Assembly: GCA_036555725.1 (NCBI GenBank)
Contig: DATBKU010000110.1
Span: forward strand, 1 to 64,000
Direction of reading: 5' to 3'
Length of the DNA: 64,000 nt
Source of the DNA: CALAED01 sp036555725
GTDB taxonomy: Bacteria; Actinomycetota; Actinomycetes; Streptosporangiales; Streptosporangiaceae
A program made the position numbers and the translations under genes. Within the stretch, counting starts at the first letter, position 1. Each line of letters opens with the position of its first letter. Under the pieces are notes generated by a model that worked only from the letters and a program-made list of their open reading frames with translations, was not told the DNA's origin and did no database searches. Of this stretch, positions 7,199 to 15,507 are shown in pieces.

Positions 7199-7777
7199 TC
7201 AGAGCGGCAGCGCGTACGTGATCAAGGTGAAGCCGCTGCTCAGCCGCCAGTCGCGCTCCGGCGTACGGACGAAGCCGAGCCGCCGGTAGAGGCGCTGGGC
7301 CGCGACCATGTCGGTCTGCGTGGACAACCGGAGCGCTGTGCAGCCGGCGGCGCGGGCCTTGTCGACGCAGAGCCGGACGAGCGCGGCGCCGACCCCGCGG
7401 CCGCGCGCGGACGTCGCCACCGCCAGCATGCGGAACTCCGCGTCCTCCGCGTCGCCGATGTTGGAGTACGCCCCGCCGCCGGGGGAGTAGGTCACCGTGC
7501 CGACGATCGTGCCATCGAGCTCGGCGACCAGCAGCTCGGCCTCCTTCGACCGGGTGGCCGAGTCGCGCAGCGTCGGCACGTAGTCGGAGCCGGCGTCGAC
7601 GAAGCCGCCGCCGACGTAGGCCGTCACGGTGAGCTCGCCGATCAGGTCGTATTCGTCCGGGTGGGCCGGCCGCAACACAAGGCCGCTCGGCGCCCGCTCG
7701 GCCGTTGCCCCCGCGGGTGGCGCCTGCTCGGCCGCGGCGCTGGTCTGCGGCGTTCGCTCGGCCTCCGGCGCGCTCAT
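7199..7777 (-). CDS. GNAT family N-acetyltransferase
   Basis: 192 residues. An Ala/Pro/Glu-rich unordered head (about 1-32) precedes a single GNAT domain; motif A, the acetyl-CoA pyrophosphate loop, is RMLAVATSARGRGVGAAL (about 116-133). The substrate is not predictable. ATG 7777 overlaps the stop of the upstream ThDP-enzyme gene by 4 bp, so it is the last gene of the biotin-block operon on this strand. Confidence 0.85.
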   Translation of the reverse strand: MSAPEAERTPQTSAAAEQAPPAGATAERAPSGLVLRPAHPDEYDLIGELTVTAYVGGGFVDAGSDYVPTLRDSATRSKEAELLVAELDGTIVGTVTYSPGGGAYSNIGDAEDAEFRMLAVATSARGRGVGAALVRLCVDKARAAGCTALRLSTQTDMVAAQRLYRRLGFVRTPERDWRLSSGFTLITYALPL

Positions 7778-9402
7778 ATGCCGGTGGTGGCGCGCGGATA
7801 CGCGACCGCCGGGTCGGTGGCGACGTTGACGAGGTAGGGCACGCCGGAGTCGAAGGCCCGCCGCAACGCCGGGCCGATGTCCTCGGGCCGGGTGACGAGC
7901 TCACCGGCGCCGCCCAGGGCCCGGACGACCTCGTCGTAGCGGCACTCCGGCTGCAGGTCGGCGGCGACGTCGTAGCCGTACAAGAACCGCATCGGATGTT
8001 TCTCCAGCCCCCAGATGCCGTTGTTGCCGCAGATCATCACGACCGGGAGCCCGTGCCGTACGAGCGTGTCCGCGTCCATCAGCGAAAAGCCCGCGGCGCC
8101 GTCGCCGAGCAGCAGCACCACCTGTGCCGACGGGTCGGCCAGCCGGGCCGCGATCGCGTACCCGAGCCCGGTGCCGAGGCAGCCGTAGGGGCCCGGATCG
8201 AGCCAGCGGCCAGGACGGGCCGGCTCGACGTACTTGCCCGCGTACGACACGAAGTCGCCGCCGTCGCCGATGACCACGGCGTCGTCGGCGAGCAGCCGGT
8301 TCAGCTCGCCGTACACCCTCATCGGGTGGATCGGGTCGGCGTCGCTCGCCAGCAGCTCACCGTCCTTGGCCACCGCGTCGGCGGCGACGCCGGACAGCGC
8401 GCCCAGCCACTCGTCCCACCGGCCCGGCCTGATCGAGGCGCCGGACTTGGCCAGCTCGCCGAAGAAGGCGGCCAGGTCACCTCCGTACGACCCGGCGAGC
8501 TCCAGATGCGTGGCCACCTGATCGGGGGCGTCGACCACGTGCGCCACCTTGGCCGCGCCGCCCGCGAACGACCCGTACCCGAGGCGGAAGTCGAGCGGGG
8601 TGCCGGCCACGATCACCAGGTCGGCCTCCTTGAAGGCACGCGACCTGGCCCGGGTGACGAGCAGCTCGTGGCCGCGCGGGAGCACGCCGCGGCCCATGCC
8701 GTTCGCGATGACGGGGAGCCGCAGTTCCTCGGCCGCGGCCCGGGCGGCCGCGTCGGCGCCGGCCATCCAGACGTCGGAGCCGAGCACCAGGACGGGCCGT
8801 TCGGCCGCGGCCAGCAGCCGGGAGATCGGCTCGGCGTCTCCGGCGGCGGCGGCCGGCGTCGCGGGGGCGGGGATCTCCACGTCGGCCTGGTCGAACAGGT
8901 GGTCCATGTACGCGTCGAGGAAGACCGGGCCGCGGTGCGGGGAGGTCGCGACGCGGAAGGCCTCATCGACGGCGGCCGCGATGCCCGCGGTGTCCGGCGC
9001 CGTGAAGGCCTTCTTGGTGATCGGCGCCAGCAGTGGCGGCTGGTCCATCTCCTGCAGCGCGCCCTTGCCCCAGTTGGACAGCGGAGCCCGGCCCCCGAAC
9101 ACGACCACGGGCGAGGCGTTGAAGTGCGCCGTGGCCACCGCGCTCATGCCGTTCGTCACGCCCGGGCCCGCGGTGAGCACGGCGAAGCCCGGCCGGCGGG
9201 TCAGCTTGGCGGTCGCCTCGGCGGCGAAGACGGCGGTCTGCTCATGTCGTACGTCGAGGATGCGCATCGGGGGATCGGCCTTGACGGCGCCGTCGTACAG
9301 CGGGAACACGTGCCCGCCGGAGAGCGTGAACATCGTCTCGACGCCGTACCCACGCGCCACCGCGACCGCGTGCGCACCGGCGTGTCCCTGAATGCGAGTC
9401 AT
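7774..9402 (-). CDS. Thiamine-diphosphate enzyme, acetolactate synthase-like
   Basis: 542 residues with the three-domain layout of acetolactate synthase / oxalyl-CoA decarboxylase relatives. The activating Glu is in VRHEQTAVFAAEA (about residue 54), and the ThDP-magnesium motif is GDGAAGFSLMDADTLVRH (about 431-448) ending at CGNNGIWG. It lies 46 bp after bioB, separate from any ilv genes, and has no regulatory subunit nearby, so a role other than branched-chain amino-acid synthesis is likely; carboligase or decarboxylase activity on a 2-oxo acid is what the family predicts. Confidence 0.82.
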   Translation of the reverse strand: MTRIQGHAGAHAVAVARGYGVETMFTLSGGHVFPLYDGAVKADPPMRILDVRHEQTAVFAAEATAKLTRRPGFAVLTAGPGVTNGMSAVATAHFNASPVVVFGGRAPLSNWGKGALQEMDQPPLLAPITKKAFTAPDTAGIAAAVDEAFRVATSPHRGPVFLDAYMDHLFDQADVEIPAPATPAAAAGDAEPISRLLAAAERPVLVLGSDVWMAGADAAARAAAEELRLPVIANGMGRGVLPRGHELLVTRARSRAFKEADLVIVAGTPLDFRLGYGSFAGGAAKVAHVVDAPDQVATHLELAGSYGGDLAAFFGELAKSGASIRPGRWDEWLGALSGVAADAVAKDGELLASDADPIHPMRVYGELNRLLADDAVVIGDGGDFVSYAGKYVEPARPGRWLDPGPYGCLGTGLGYAIAARLADPSAQVVLLLGDGAAGFSLMDADTLVRHGLPVVMICGNNGIWGLEKHPMRFLYGYDVAADLQPECRYDEVVRALGGAGELVTRPEDIGPALRRAFDSGVPYLVNVATDPAVAYPRATTGI

Positions 9403-9448
9403 GGGGCAGACGCTACCAAGGGACCACTTACAGATCGCTTCCCGGCTT

Positions 9449-10456
9449 TCAGAGCGTCTGCGACAACGCCTTGATGGGCATTCGCAGCTCGTCCAGCAGG
9501 TCGAGGTCCTGCTGAGGGGAGCGGCCCAGCGTCGTCAGGTAGTTGCCGACGATCACCGCGTTGATGCCGCCGAGCATGCCGGACCGCGTGCCGAGGTCGC
9601 CGAGGGTCAGCTCTCGGCCGCCGGCATACCGCAGAATCGTCCGGGGCAGTGCCAGCCGGAACGTGGCGATCGTCTTCAGCGCCTCGGTGCCCGCGACCAG
9701 CGGATAGCCGCCGAACGGCGTGCCGGGACGCGGGTTGAGGAAGTTCAGCGGCACCTCGTCGGGTGCCAGCCCGGCCAGTTGCCCGGCGAACTCGGCCCGC
9801 TGCTTCACCGTCTCGCCCATGCCGACGATGCCGCCGCAGCACAGCTCCATGCCGGCGTCGCGGATCATGAGGCAGGTGTCCCAGCGTTCCTGCCAGGTGT
9901 GCGTGGTGACCACGTTGGTGAAGTGCGACCGCGCGGTCTCCAGGTTGTGGTTGTAGCGGTGTACGCCCAACGCGGCCAGCTCGTCGACCTGCGCCTGAGT
10001 GAGCATGCCGAGCGAGCAGGCGATGTTGATGTCGACGACCTCGTTGATCGCCTTGACGCCCTCGCGGACCTGGGCCATGAGCCGTTCGTCCGGCCCGCGT
10101 ACGGCGGCCACGATGCAGAACTCGGTGGCCCCGGTCTCCGCCGTCTCGCGCGCCGCCGCCACCAGCGACGGGATGTCCAGCCACGCCGCCCGTACGGGGG
10201 AGTCGAATTTGCCGGACTGGGAGCAGAAGTGGCAGTCCTCCGGACAGCCGCCGGTCTTCACCGAGACGATGCCCTCGACCTCTACCTCGGGCCCGCACCA
10301 GCGCATCCGTACCTCGTGGGCCAGCGCGAGGAGGTCTTCGAGGCGGTCGTCCGGCAGCGTCAGACAGCGCAGCGCCTGCGCCGCGGACAGCCCGGTGCCG
10401 TCTTCGAGCACCTGGCGCCGTGCCTCGTCGAGGATGTCCGTGCCGGCTGCTGTCAC
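9449..10456 (-). CDS. bioB: Biotin synthase
   Basis: 335 residues. The radical-SAM cluster motif CPEDCHFCSQ (about 65-74) holds the three cysteines of the 4Fe-4S cluster. The enzyme inserts sulfur into dethiobiotin, the last step of biotin synthesis. GTG 10456 overlaps the bioD stop by 4 bp (GTGA), so the two are translationally coupled. It is part of the minus-strand run bioF, dasR-like, bioD, bioB. Confidence 0.96.
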   Translation of the reverse strand: MTAAGTDILDEARRQVLEDGTGLSAAQALRCLTLPDDRLEDLLALAHEVRMRWCGPEVEVEGIVSVKTGGCPEDCHFCSQSGKFDSPVRAAWLDIPSLVAAARETAETGATEFCIVAAVRGPDERLMAQVREGVKAINEVVDINIACSLGMLTQAQVDELAALGVHRYNHNLETARSHFTNVVTTHTWQERWDTCLMIRDAGMELCCGGIVGMGETVKQRAEFAGQLAGLAPDEVPLNFLNPRPGTPFGGYPLVAGTEALKTIATFRLALPRTILRYAGGRELTLGDLGTRSGMLGGINAVIVGNYLTTLGRSPQQDLDLLDELRMPIKALSQTL

Positions 10457-11205
10457 TTGCGTCCCCTGCCCGTGTTCGATCCGCCCGTGCTTGTTCGGTA
10501 CGTCTCCCGGAACGTACCAGCGTCGAAGGTGCCCCCGAGCGAGGGGGCCAGCCCGGCGCGGGCCGCGAGCAGAAACTCGGCCGCGTCGAGTGCGCCCGCG
10601 CCCTCCGGCAGCGCGCCGTCGAGCGGCCGGGCCACGATCGTCTCCAGGTCTTGGATATTGCTGCGCGCCGCCAGGTCGGGCTCGTCCGGCCAGGCCCCGA
10701 TCACGACGCCGGCCGGCTCCAGGCCGCGGTGGGCCAGCGCCTCCAAGGTGAGCGCCGTGTGGTTCAGCGTGCCCAGCCCGGCGCGCACCACGACCAGCAC
10801 GGACGCGGTCAGCCGCCGGGCCAGATCGGCGATCGTGGCGCCGTCCTCGTCGTACCGGACCAGCAGGCCGCCGGCGCCCTCCACGATCACCAGCCGGCGC
10901 GTCTCCGCGAGCGCGGAGATCCGCTCGGCCGCGTCCGCCGGCGCCACCGGCGCCCGGCCGCTCACCCGGGCCGCCGCGGCCGGCGACAGCGGGTCGGGGT
11001 AGCGCGCCAGCTCATGCAGGTCGTCGGCCCCGGCCAGCCGCCGTACGTCATCGAGATCACCCGGCTCGTCCGGCGCGACCCCGGTCTGACCCGGCTTCAC
11101 CACCGCCACCGAAGCGCCCCGCGCCAACGCCAACGTCGCCAGCGCCGCCGTCACGACCGTCTTCCCCACCCCGGTATCGGTCCCGGTCACGACGAGAACG
11201 CTCAC
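10453..11205 (-). CDS. bioD: Dethiobiotin synthetase
   Basis: 250 residues. The P-loop TGTDTGVGKT is at residues 7-16, and VVKPGQTG (substrate-binding Lys) and VEGAGGLLV follow in the expected order. It makes dethiobiotin from 7,8-diaminononanoate, CO2 and ATP. GTG 11205 lies 3 bp after the regulator stop. The Ser/Thr/Gly-rich last 25 residues look unstructured. No bioA (DAPA aminotransferase) is in the window. Confidence 0.95.
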   Translation of the reverse strand: MSVLVVTGTDTGVGKTVVTAALATLALARGASVAVVKPGQTGVAPDEPGDLDDVRRLAGADDLHELARYPDPLSPAAAARVSGRAPVAPADAAERISALAETRRLVIVEGAGGLLVRYDEDGATIADLARRLTASVLVVVRAGLGTLNHTALTLEALAHRGLEPAGVVIGAWPDEPDLAARSNIQDLETIVARPLDGALPEGAGALDAAEFLLAARAGLAPSLGGTFDAGTFRETYRTSTGGSNTGRGRK

Positions 11206-11208
11206 CGG

Positions 11209-11982
11209 CTAAGGGGTGCCGGGGTGGCGGCGGAGGCGGGTGATGAACTTGTACCGGTCGCCGCGGTAGAGGGACTGGGCCCACTCGACCGGCTCGCCCG
11301 ACGCGTCGAAGGCGTGCCGGGACAGGAGCAGCAGCGGGAGGCCGACGTCGACCTCCAGTAGCTGCGCGTCGTGCGGCGTGGCCAGTACGGTCTCGATCGT
11401 CTCCTCCGCCTCGGCCAGGTGGACGTCGTAGGCCGTCGCGAGCGTCTCGTACAGCGACCGGTGCCGGGGCAGCTCGCGGCGCAGCCCGGGGAAGCGGCGG
11501 GCCGGCAGGTGTGAGGTGTCGATCGACATCGGCTCGCCGTCGGCCAACCGGAGCCGGTTGATGCGGAGCAGCCGGCCGCCTGGGCGGATGCCGAGCAGGC
11601 CCGCGAGCCGCTCGTCGGCGCTGTCGTATCCGATGTCGAGGATGCGTGTCTCCGGGTGCAGGCCGTGGTGGCGCATGTCCTCGGTGTAGCTGACCAGCTG
11701 CAGCTCCTGCGCGACCTTGGGCTTGGCCACAAAGGTGCCCTTGCCCTGGATGCGCTGCAGCCTGCCCTCGACGACAAGCTCGGCCAGCGCCTGGCGGACC
11801 GTCGTCCGGGAGGTGCCGTACCGCTCGGCGAGCGTGCGCTCCGGCGGCAGCGAACTGCCCGGCGCGAGCGACTGGGTGAGCTCGACGAGCAGTTCCTTCA
11901 GCTTGTAGTACTTCGGGATCTTGGGCGCATGCGGGGGCGGGGGAGGTCTGAACTCCCCGAACGGGGCCCGCTCAGCCGTCAC
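11209..11982 (-). CDS. dasR: GntR/HutC-family regulator closely resembling DasR
   Basis: 257 residues: winged helix-turn-helix with PPERTLAERYGTSRTTVRQA at about 47-66, the GntR signature GRLQRIQGKGTFVAKPK, then a UTRA effector domain including SYTEDMRHHGL and YDVHLAEAEETIET. The match to Streptomyces DasR, the GlcNAc-6-phosphate-responsive global regulator of chitin use and development, is very close along the whole length as I remember that protein. GTG 11982 has GGGAGGA upstream and overlaps the bioF stop by 4 bp, and bioD starts 3 bp after its end, so it is embedded in the biotin operon. If it is the true DasR, its location is unusual. Confidence 0.75.
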   Translation of the reverse strand: MTAERAPFGEFRPPPPPHAPKIPKYYKLKELLVELTQSLAPGSSLPPERTLAERYGTSRTTVRQALAELVVEGRLQRIQGKGTFVAKPKVAQELQLVSYTEDMRHHGLHPETRILDIGYDSADERLAGLLGIRPGGRLLRINRLRLADGEPMSIDTSHLPARRFPGLRRELPRHRSLYETLATAYDVHLAEAEETIETVLATPHDAQLLEVDVGLPLLLLSRHAFDASGEPVEWAQSLYRGDRYKFITRLRRHPGTP

Positions 11983-13187
11983 GACCTATCCTCCCGTTCA
12001 CGGCCGGTTTGCTCCGGCGTTACGGAAGAAGGGTACGGGTCCAGTTCGTCCGCGACCTCCCCCAAGGCCTTGGACAGCACTGTGAGATCGGCCTCCGTCA
12101 GCGACGCCTGGCCGGTAATCCGCAGGCAGGACCGCCCTTTCGGAACCGACGGTGGCCGGAAGCAGCCGACTCGTACCCCATGGGCCGCACAGGTCTCGGC
12201 GGCCCGTAGCGCGGCGCGGGCGTCTCCCAGGATCACCGCCACCACGGCCGCCTCCGGCTCGGTGGTACGGAGGCCGAGCTCGCGGGAGATGGTCGCGATC
12301 CGGCCGGCCCGGTCGCGGGCCCGCGCCGGCAGCCCGGGGTCGGCGGCTAGGACGTCGAGCGCGGCCCACGCGGCGCCGAGGCTCGGCGGGGCGAGCCCGG
12401 TGTCGAAGATGAACGGACGGCCGGTGTCGACCAGCGTGTCGATCACCTCGGGGGCGCCCAGCACCGCGCCGCCCTGAGCGGCCAGCGACTTCGACAGCGT
12501 GACGGTCAGCACGACGTCCGGCTCGCCGCTGATGCCCACGGCCGCAGCGGCGCCCTGACCGTATGGCCCGACGACGCCCAGGGCGTGGGCCTCGTCGACG
12601 ACCAGCAGCGCGCCGTGCCGCCGTACCGCCTTGTGCAGCTCGGCGAGCGGGGCGAGGTCGCCGTCGACGGAGAACACCGCGTCGGTGACGACGACGCCGA
12701 CCGGCTCCTGCCGCCGGGCCAGCAGCCGGTCCACCGCGGCCACGTCGCGGTGCGGGGTGACGGCCACCCTGGCCCGGGACAGCCGGCAGGCGTCGATGAT
12801 CGAGGCGTGGTTGGCCTGGTCGGACACGACGAGCGTGCCCGGCCCGGTCAGGGCGGTTACGGCGGCCAGGTTGGCGAGGTACCCCGAGGAGAACACCAGT
12901 CCGGCGGGCGCGCCGACGAAGGCGGCCAGCCGGTTGTCGAGCTGGGCGTGCAGCTCGGTGGTGCCGGTGACCAGCCGCGATCCCGTCGCCCCGGTGCCCC
13001 ATTGCCGGGTGGCCCGCACCGCGCCGTCGATCAGCCGGGGGTCTCTGGACAGCCCGAGGTAGTCGTTGGACGCGAGGTCGAGCAATCCGTCGTGGTTCGC
13101 GGACCGGGGCCGTATGCCACGACGCAGGTTCGCGGCCTGTCGCCGCGCGGCCGCGGCGCGCAGCCGCGCCAGGGGATCAGTGCTCAT
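11979..13187 (-). CDS. bioF: 8-amino-7-oxononanoate synthase
   Basis: 402 residues from ATG 13187 (upstream TGGAG at good spacing). PLP enzyme of the alpha-oxoamine synthase family: DEAHALGVVGPYGQGAA (about 200-216) and the PLP-lysine motif TLSKSLAAQGGAVLG (about 230-244). It condenses pimeloyl thioester with alanine, the first committed ring step of biotin. The frame stays open far upstream on this strand, but that part is antisense to pdtaS and is not coding. It is the first gene of the operon; its promoter must lie in 13188-13370, shared with the divergent pdtaS. Confidence 0.95.
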   Translation of the reverse strand: MSTDPLARLRAAAARRQAANLRRGIRPRSANHDGLLDLASNDYLGLSRDPRLIDGAVRATRQWGTGATGSRLVTGTTELHAQLDNRLAAFVGAPAGLVFSSGYLANLAAVTALTGPGTLVVSDQANHASIIDACRLSRARVAVTPHRDVAAVDRLLARRQEPVGVVVTDAVFSVDGDLAPLAELHKAVRRHGALLVVDEAHALGVVGPYGQGAAAAVGISGEPDVVLTVTLSKSLAAQGGAVLGAPEVIDTLVDTGRPFIFDTGLAPPSLGAAWAALDVLAADPGLPARARDRAGRIATISRELGLRTTEPEAAVVAVILGDARAALRAAETCAAHGVRVGCFRPPSVPKGRSCLRITGQASLTEADLTVLSKALGEVADELDPYPSSVTPEQTGREREDRS

Positions 13188-13370
13188 GTCACGCTCCAGT
13201 CGCCGCGCCCGCCCCGGGCCCACGAGCTCGCCGGGCCCGACGGGCTCTTGTGCTCGCCGGACCACAGCGTGCTGGGAGCGATGATGCCAGGGGCGGCGCG
13301 GCCGCACCGCACCTGGGGCGGCGACCTGGGGAATCGTGATCGTAAGTCGAGTGCTGCATAGACTTCCAGG

Positions 13371-14909
13371 GTGCCCACCCTGACCGATCTGGCGCGGAGC
13401 CACACCGCTCTCGACGACGATGATCTCGACTGGCTCCATTCGCTCGTGTCGGACTGGCAGCTGCTCGCCGACCTCTCCTTCGCGGATCTGATCCTCTGGA
13501 TTCCGGCAAGGGACAGCTTCGGCAACAGCTCCGACGACGGAGACGGCAACGGCGCGGTACCCGGCAAATGGGTGGCGCTCGCGCAGATGCGTCCGACCAC
13601 CGGGCCGACGGCCTATCCCGACGACCTCGTGGGGTCGATCGTCCGCAGCGGGCGGCGTGGCCTCATCGACGTGGCCTGGCGGGAGGAGCGCATCTGCCGC
13701 GAGGGCGACCCGGAATGGGGCAGCGGCATCCCGGTCAGGGAGGAGTCGATCCCGGTCCGGCGGGGCGGGAAGGTGCTCGGCGTCATCCAGCGCAGCACCA
13801 ACCTCAGCTCGGCGCGGACGCCCTCGCGGCTGGAGCTGACCTATCTGCAAAGCGCCAGCGACCTGGCCCAGATGATCTCCGAGGGCCGGTTCCCCTTCCC
13901 CGGTCAAGAGCCCAACCTGGTACGCGCCCCCCGGGTCGGCGACGGGCTGCTGCGGCTGGACCGGCAGGGCCGGGTGACGTACGCGAGCCCCAACGCGCAG
14001 TCGGCGTACCGCCGGCTGGGGCTGACGAGCGATCTCGTCGGCACGCATCTGGGCGAGACGACCGCGCTGCTGTGCCGGACGGCCGAGCCGGTCGACGAGT
14101 CGCTGTCGGCCTCGGTCAGCGGCCGCGCGCCGCGCGAGGTCGAGGTCGAGTCGAACGGCGCCGTGGTGCAGCTGCGCACCATCCCGCTGATCGTCGGCAC
14201 CCGGATCGGCGCGATCGTGCTGCTGCGCGACGTGTCCGAGCTGCGCTGGCGTGACCGCGAGCTGATGACCAAGGACGCCACCATTCGCGAGATCCACCAC
14301 CGGGTGAAGAACAACCTGCAGACGGTAGCCGCGCTGCTGCGGCTGCAGGCGCGCCGGCTGCGCGTCCCCGAGGGCCGGGCCGCGCTGGACGAGGCCGTAC
14401 GACGGGTCGGCTCGATCGCCATCGTGCACGAGACGCTGTCGCATACGCCGGAAGAGCTGGTCGACTTCAACGACATCACGGACCGCGTGATCATGATGGC
14501 GGGGGAGGTGTCCTCGCCGGAGACCAGGGTGACTCCCAAGCGGACCGGCAGCTTCGGGGTGCTGCCGGCGGCGATCGCGATGCCGCTGGCGATGGTGCTC
14601 ACCGAGCTGTTGCAGAACGCCCTGGAGCACGGCCTGCCGGACCGGTCCGGGCTGCTCGAGGTGGTGGCGGAGCGGGGCGACGACCGGCTCCAGGTGACCG
14701 TCGCCGACGACGGGGCCGGCCTGCCGGAGGACTTCGACGTCGAGGCCACCGGCCTGGGGCTGCAGATCGTCCGGACGCTCATCGTCGGTGAGCTCGGCGG
14801 GCGGCTCGACTTCCGCGCTCGCGTTGGCGGCGGCACGGAGGTGCTGCTCGATGTGCCGCTCGAACAGGAGAACCCACCGCATCAAGAAACCCGACCCCCG
14901 GGCCGGTAA
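13371..14909 (+). CDS. pdtaS: Sensor histidine kinase PdtaS
   Basis: 512 residues, cytoplasmic (no membrane segments). An N-terminal GAF-like domain (about 1-165) and a PAS domain (about 175-295) precede a HisKA_2-type phosphoacceptor REIHHRVKNNLQTVAALLRL (about 305-324) and an ATPase domain with the N-box ELLQNALEHG and DDGAGLPEDF. This is the layout of mycobacterial PdtaS (Rv3220c), whose partner PdtaR is an RNA-binding antiterminator; pdtaR is not in this window. The whiB1 neighbour matches the mycobacterial arrangement. GTG 13371 is chosen; the ribosome site is weak and a -10-like TAGACT lies just upstream. The last seven codons form the left arm of a terminator. Confidence 0.9.
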   Translation: MPTLTDLARSHTALDDDDLDWLHSLVSDWQLLADLSFADLILWIPARDSFGNSSDDGDGNGAVPGKWVALAQMRPTTGPTAYPDDLVGSIVRSGRRGLIDVAWREERICREGDPEWGSGIPVREESIPVRRGGKVLGVIQRSTNLSSARTPSRLELTYLQSASDLAQMISEGRFPFPGQEPNLVRAPRVGDGLLRLDRQGRVTYASPNAQSAYRRLGLTSDLVGTHLGETTALLCRTAEPVDESLSASVSGRAPREVEVESNGAVVQLRTIPLIVGTRIGAIVLLRDVSELRWRDRELMTKDATIREIHHRVKNNLQTVAALLRLQARRLRVPEGRAALDEAVRRVGSIAIVHETLSHTPEELVDFNDITDRVIMMAGEVSSPETRVTPKRTGSFGVLPAAIAMPLAMVLTELLQNALEHGLPDRSGLLEVVAERGDDRLQVTVADDGAGLPEDFDVEATGLGLQIVRTLIVGELGGRLDFRARVGGGTEVLLDVPLEQENPPHQETRPPGR

Positions 14910-14942
14910 CCGGCGCTCGCCCGGAGACGAGGGGGTCGGGTT
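14888..14942 (+). terminator. Bidirectional intrinsic terminator between pdtaS and whiB1
   Basis: Perfect 12-bp inverted repeat: AACCCGACCCCC (14888-14899) pairs with GGGGGTCGGGTT (14931-14942), followed by GTTT. The left arm lies within the final codons of pdtaS. It sits between two convergent genes and can serve both. Confidence 0.85.
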
Positions 14943-14969
14943 GTTTCAGATGGTTTGGATGGTTCAGGT

Positions 14970-15224
14970 TTAGGCGTGGGCGCGTGCCCGGGCGCGGGCG
15001 CGGCGGCGCTTGAGCGCGCGGCGCTCGTCTTCGCTCATGCCGCCCCAGACGCCGGAGTCCTGGCCGGATTCCAGGGCCCAGCGCAGGCAGGCCTCGGTCA
15101 CCGTGCAACGGCGGCAGACCTGCTTGGCCTCTTCGATCTGCAACAGTGCCGGGCCGGTATTCCCGATCGGGAAGAACAGCTCAGGGTCCACGTCACGGCA
15201 GGCAGCGCGGTGGCGCCAGTCCAT
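14970..15224 (-). CDS. whiB1: WhiB-family iron-sulfur regulator WhiB1
   Basis: 84 residues from ATG 15224, identical in length to mycobacterial WhiB1; GAAGGAG lies upstream. The four cluster cysteines are Cys9, Cys37, Cys40 and Cys46, followed by the beta-turn GVWGG and the basic tail KRRRARARARAHA. WhiB1 carries a nitric-oxide-sensitive 4Fe-4S cluster and binds the primary sigma factor to control essential genes. A longer frame upstream is open but would add unconserved residues. The promoter region contains CRP-like sites. Confidence 0.94.
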   Translation of the reverse strand: MDWRHRAACRDVDPELFFPIGNTGPALLQIEEAKQVCRRCTVTEACLRWALESGQDSGVWGGMSEDERRALKRRRARARARAHA

Positions 15225-15264
15225 GCGGTCCACTCCTTCGGCAACGTGGAGCGGTAACTCCACT

Positions 15265-15280
15265 TGTGAACAGTTTCACG
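15265..15280. promoter_or_regulatory. CRP-like binding site upstream of whiB1
   Basis: TGTGA-ACAGTT-TCACG, one mismatch from the consensus TGTGA-N6-TCACA, 41 bp upstream of the whiB1 ATG. In M. tuberculosis the whiB1 promoter is bound by the cAMP receptor protein, so the site is plausible by homology. Confidence 0.6.
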
Positions 15281-15424
15281 ATGTCGCGGACCGGGGAAAC
15301 TGGTTCGGTCCCGGCGAGACGTCCCTCGGCGCTTGTCTGGTAGGCGCTGTGCTCTGGTACGTAGGTTCACGTCCAGCCCCTCGGCGCTCTTCGAGCGTTT
15401 CAGGGGCGGGTAGGCGGACGCAAG

Positions 15425-15450
15425 TACTTTGAGAAAACTTTCTCAAAGTA
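15425..15450. promoter_or_regulatory. AT-rich 12-2-12 perfect palindrome
   Basis: TACTTTGAGAAA (15425-15436) and its exact reverse complement TTTCTCAAAGTA (15439-15450) flank a 2-base centre. AT-rich composition and absence of a U-run argue for a dimeric regulator's operator rather than a terminator. It lies about 200 bp upstream of whiB1 and 58 bp past the end of the diacylglycerol-kinase-like gene. The regulator is unknown. Confidence 0.6.
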
Positions 15451-15454
15451 TGAG

Positions 15455-15470
15455 TGTCATATGCGTCACA
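15455..15470. promoter_or_regulatory. Second CRP-like site upstream of whiB1
   Basis: TGTCA-TATGCG-TCACA differs from the CRP consensus at one position. It lies 4 bp beyond the AT-rich palindrome and about 230 bp from the whiB1 start, too far for classical activation by itself. Confidence 0.35.
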
Positions 15471-15507
15471 CATGCGAAACATCAACTCGTTTCGCGTCAA
15501 GGAAGGC

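Noticed and set aside
13188..14885. Upstream extension of the bioF frame, making a protein of nearly 970 residues
   Set aside because: The extension is antisense to pdtaS and resembles no protein; bioF has a proper ATG and ribosome site at 13187.
15225..15263. 13-residue N-terminal extension of WhiB1
   Set aside because: WhiB1 proteins begin at MDWRH; the ATG at 15224 has a strong ribosome site and gives the standard 84 residues.
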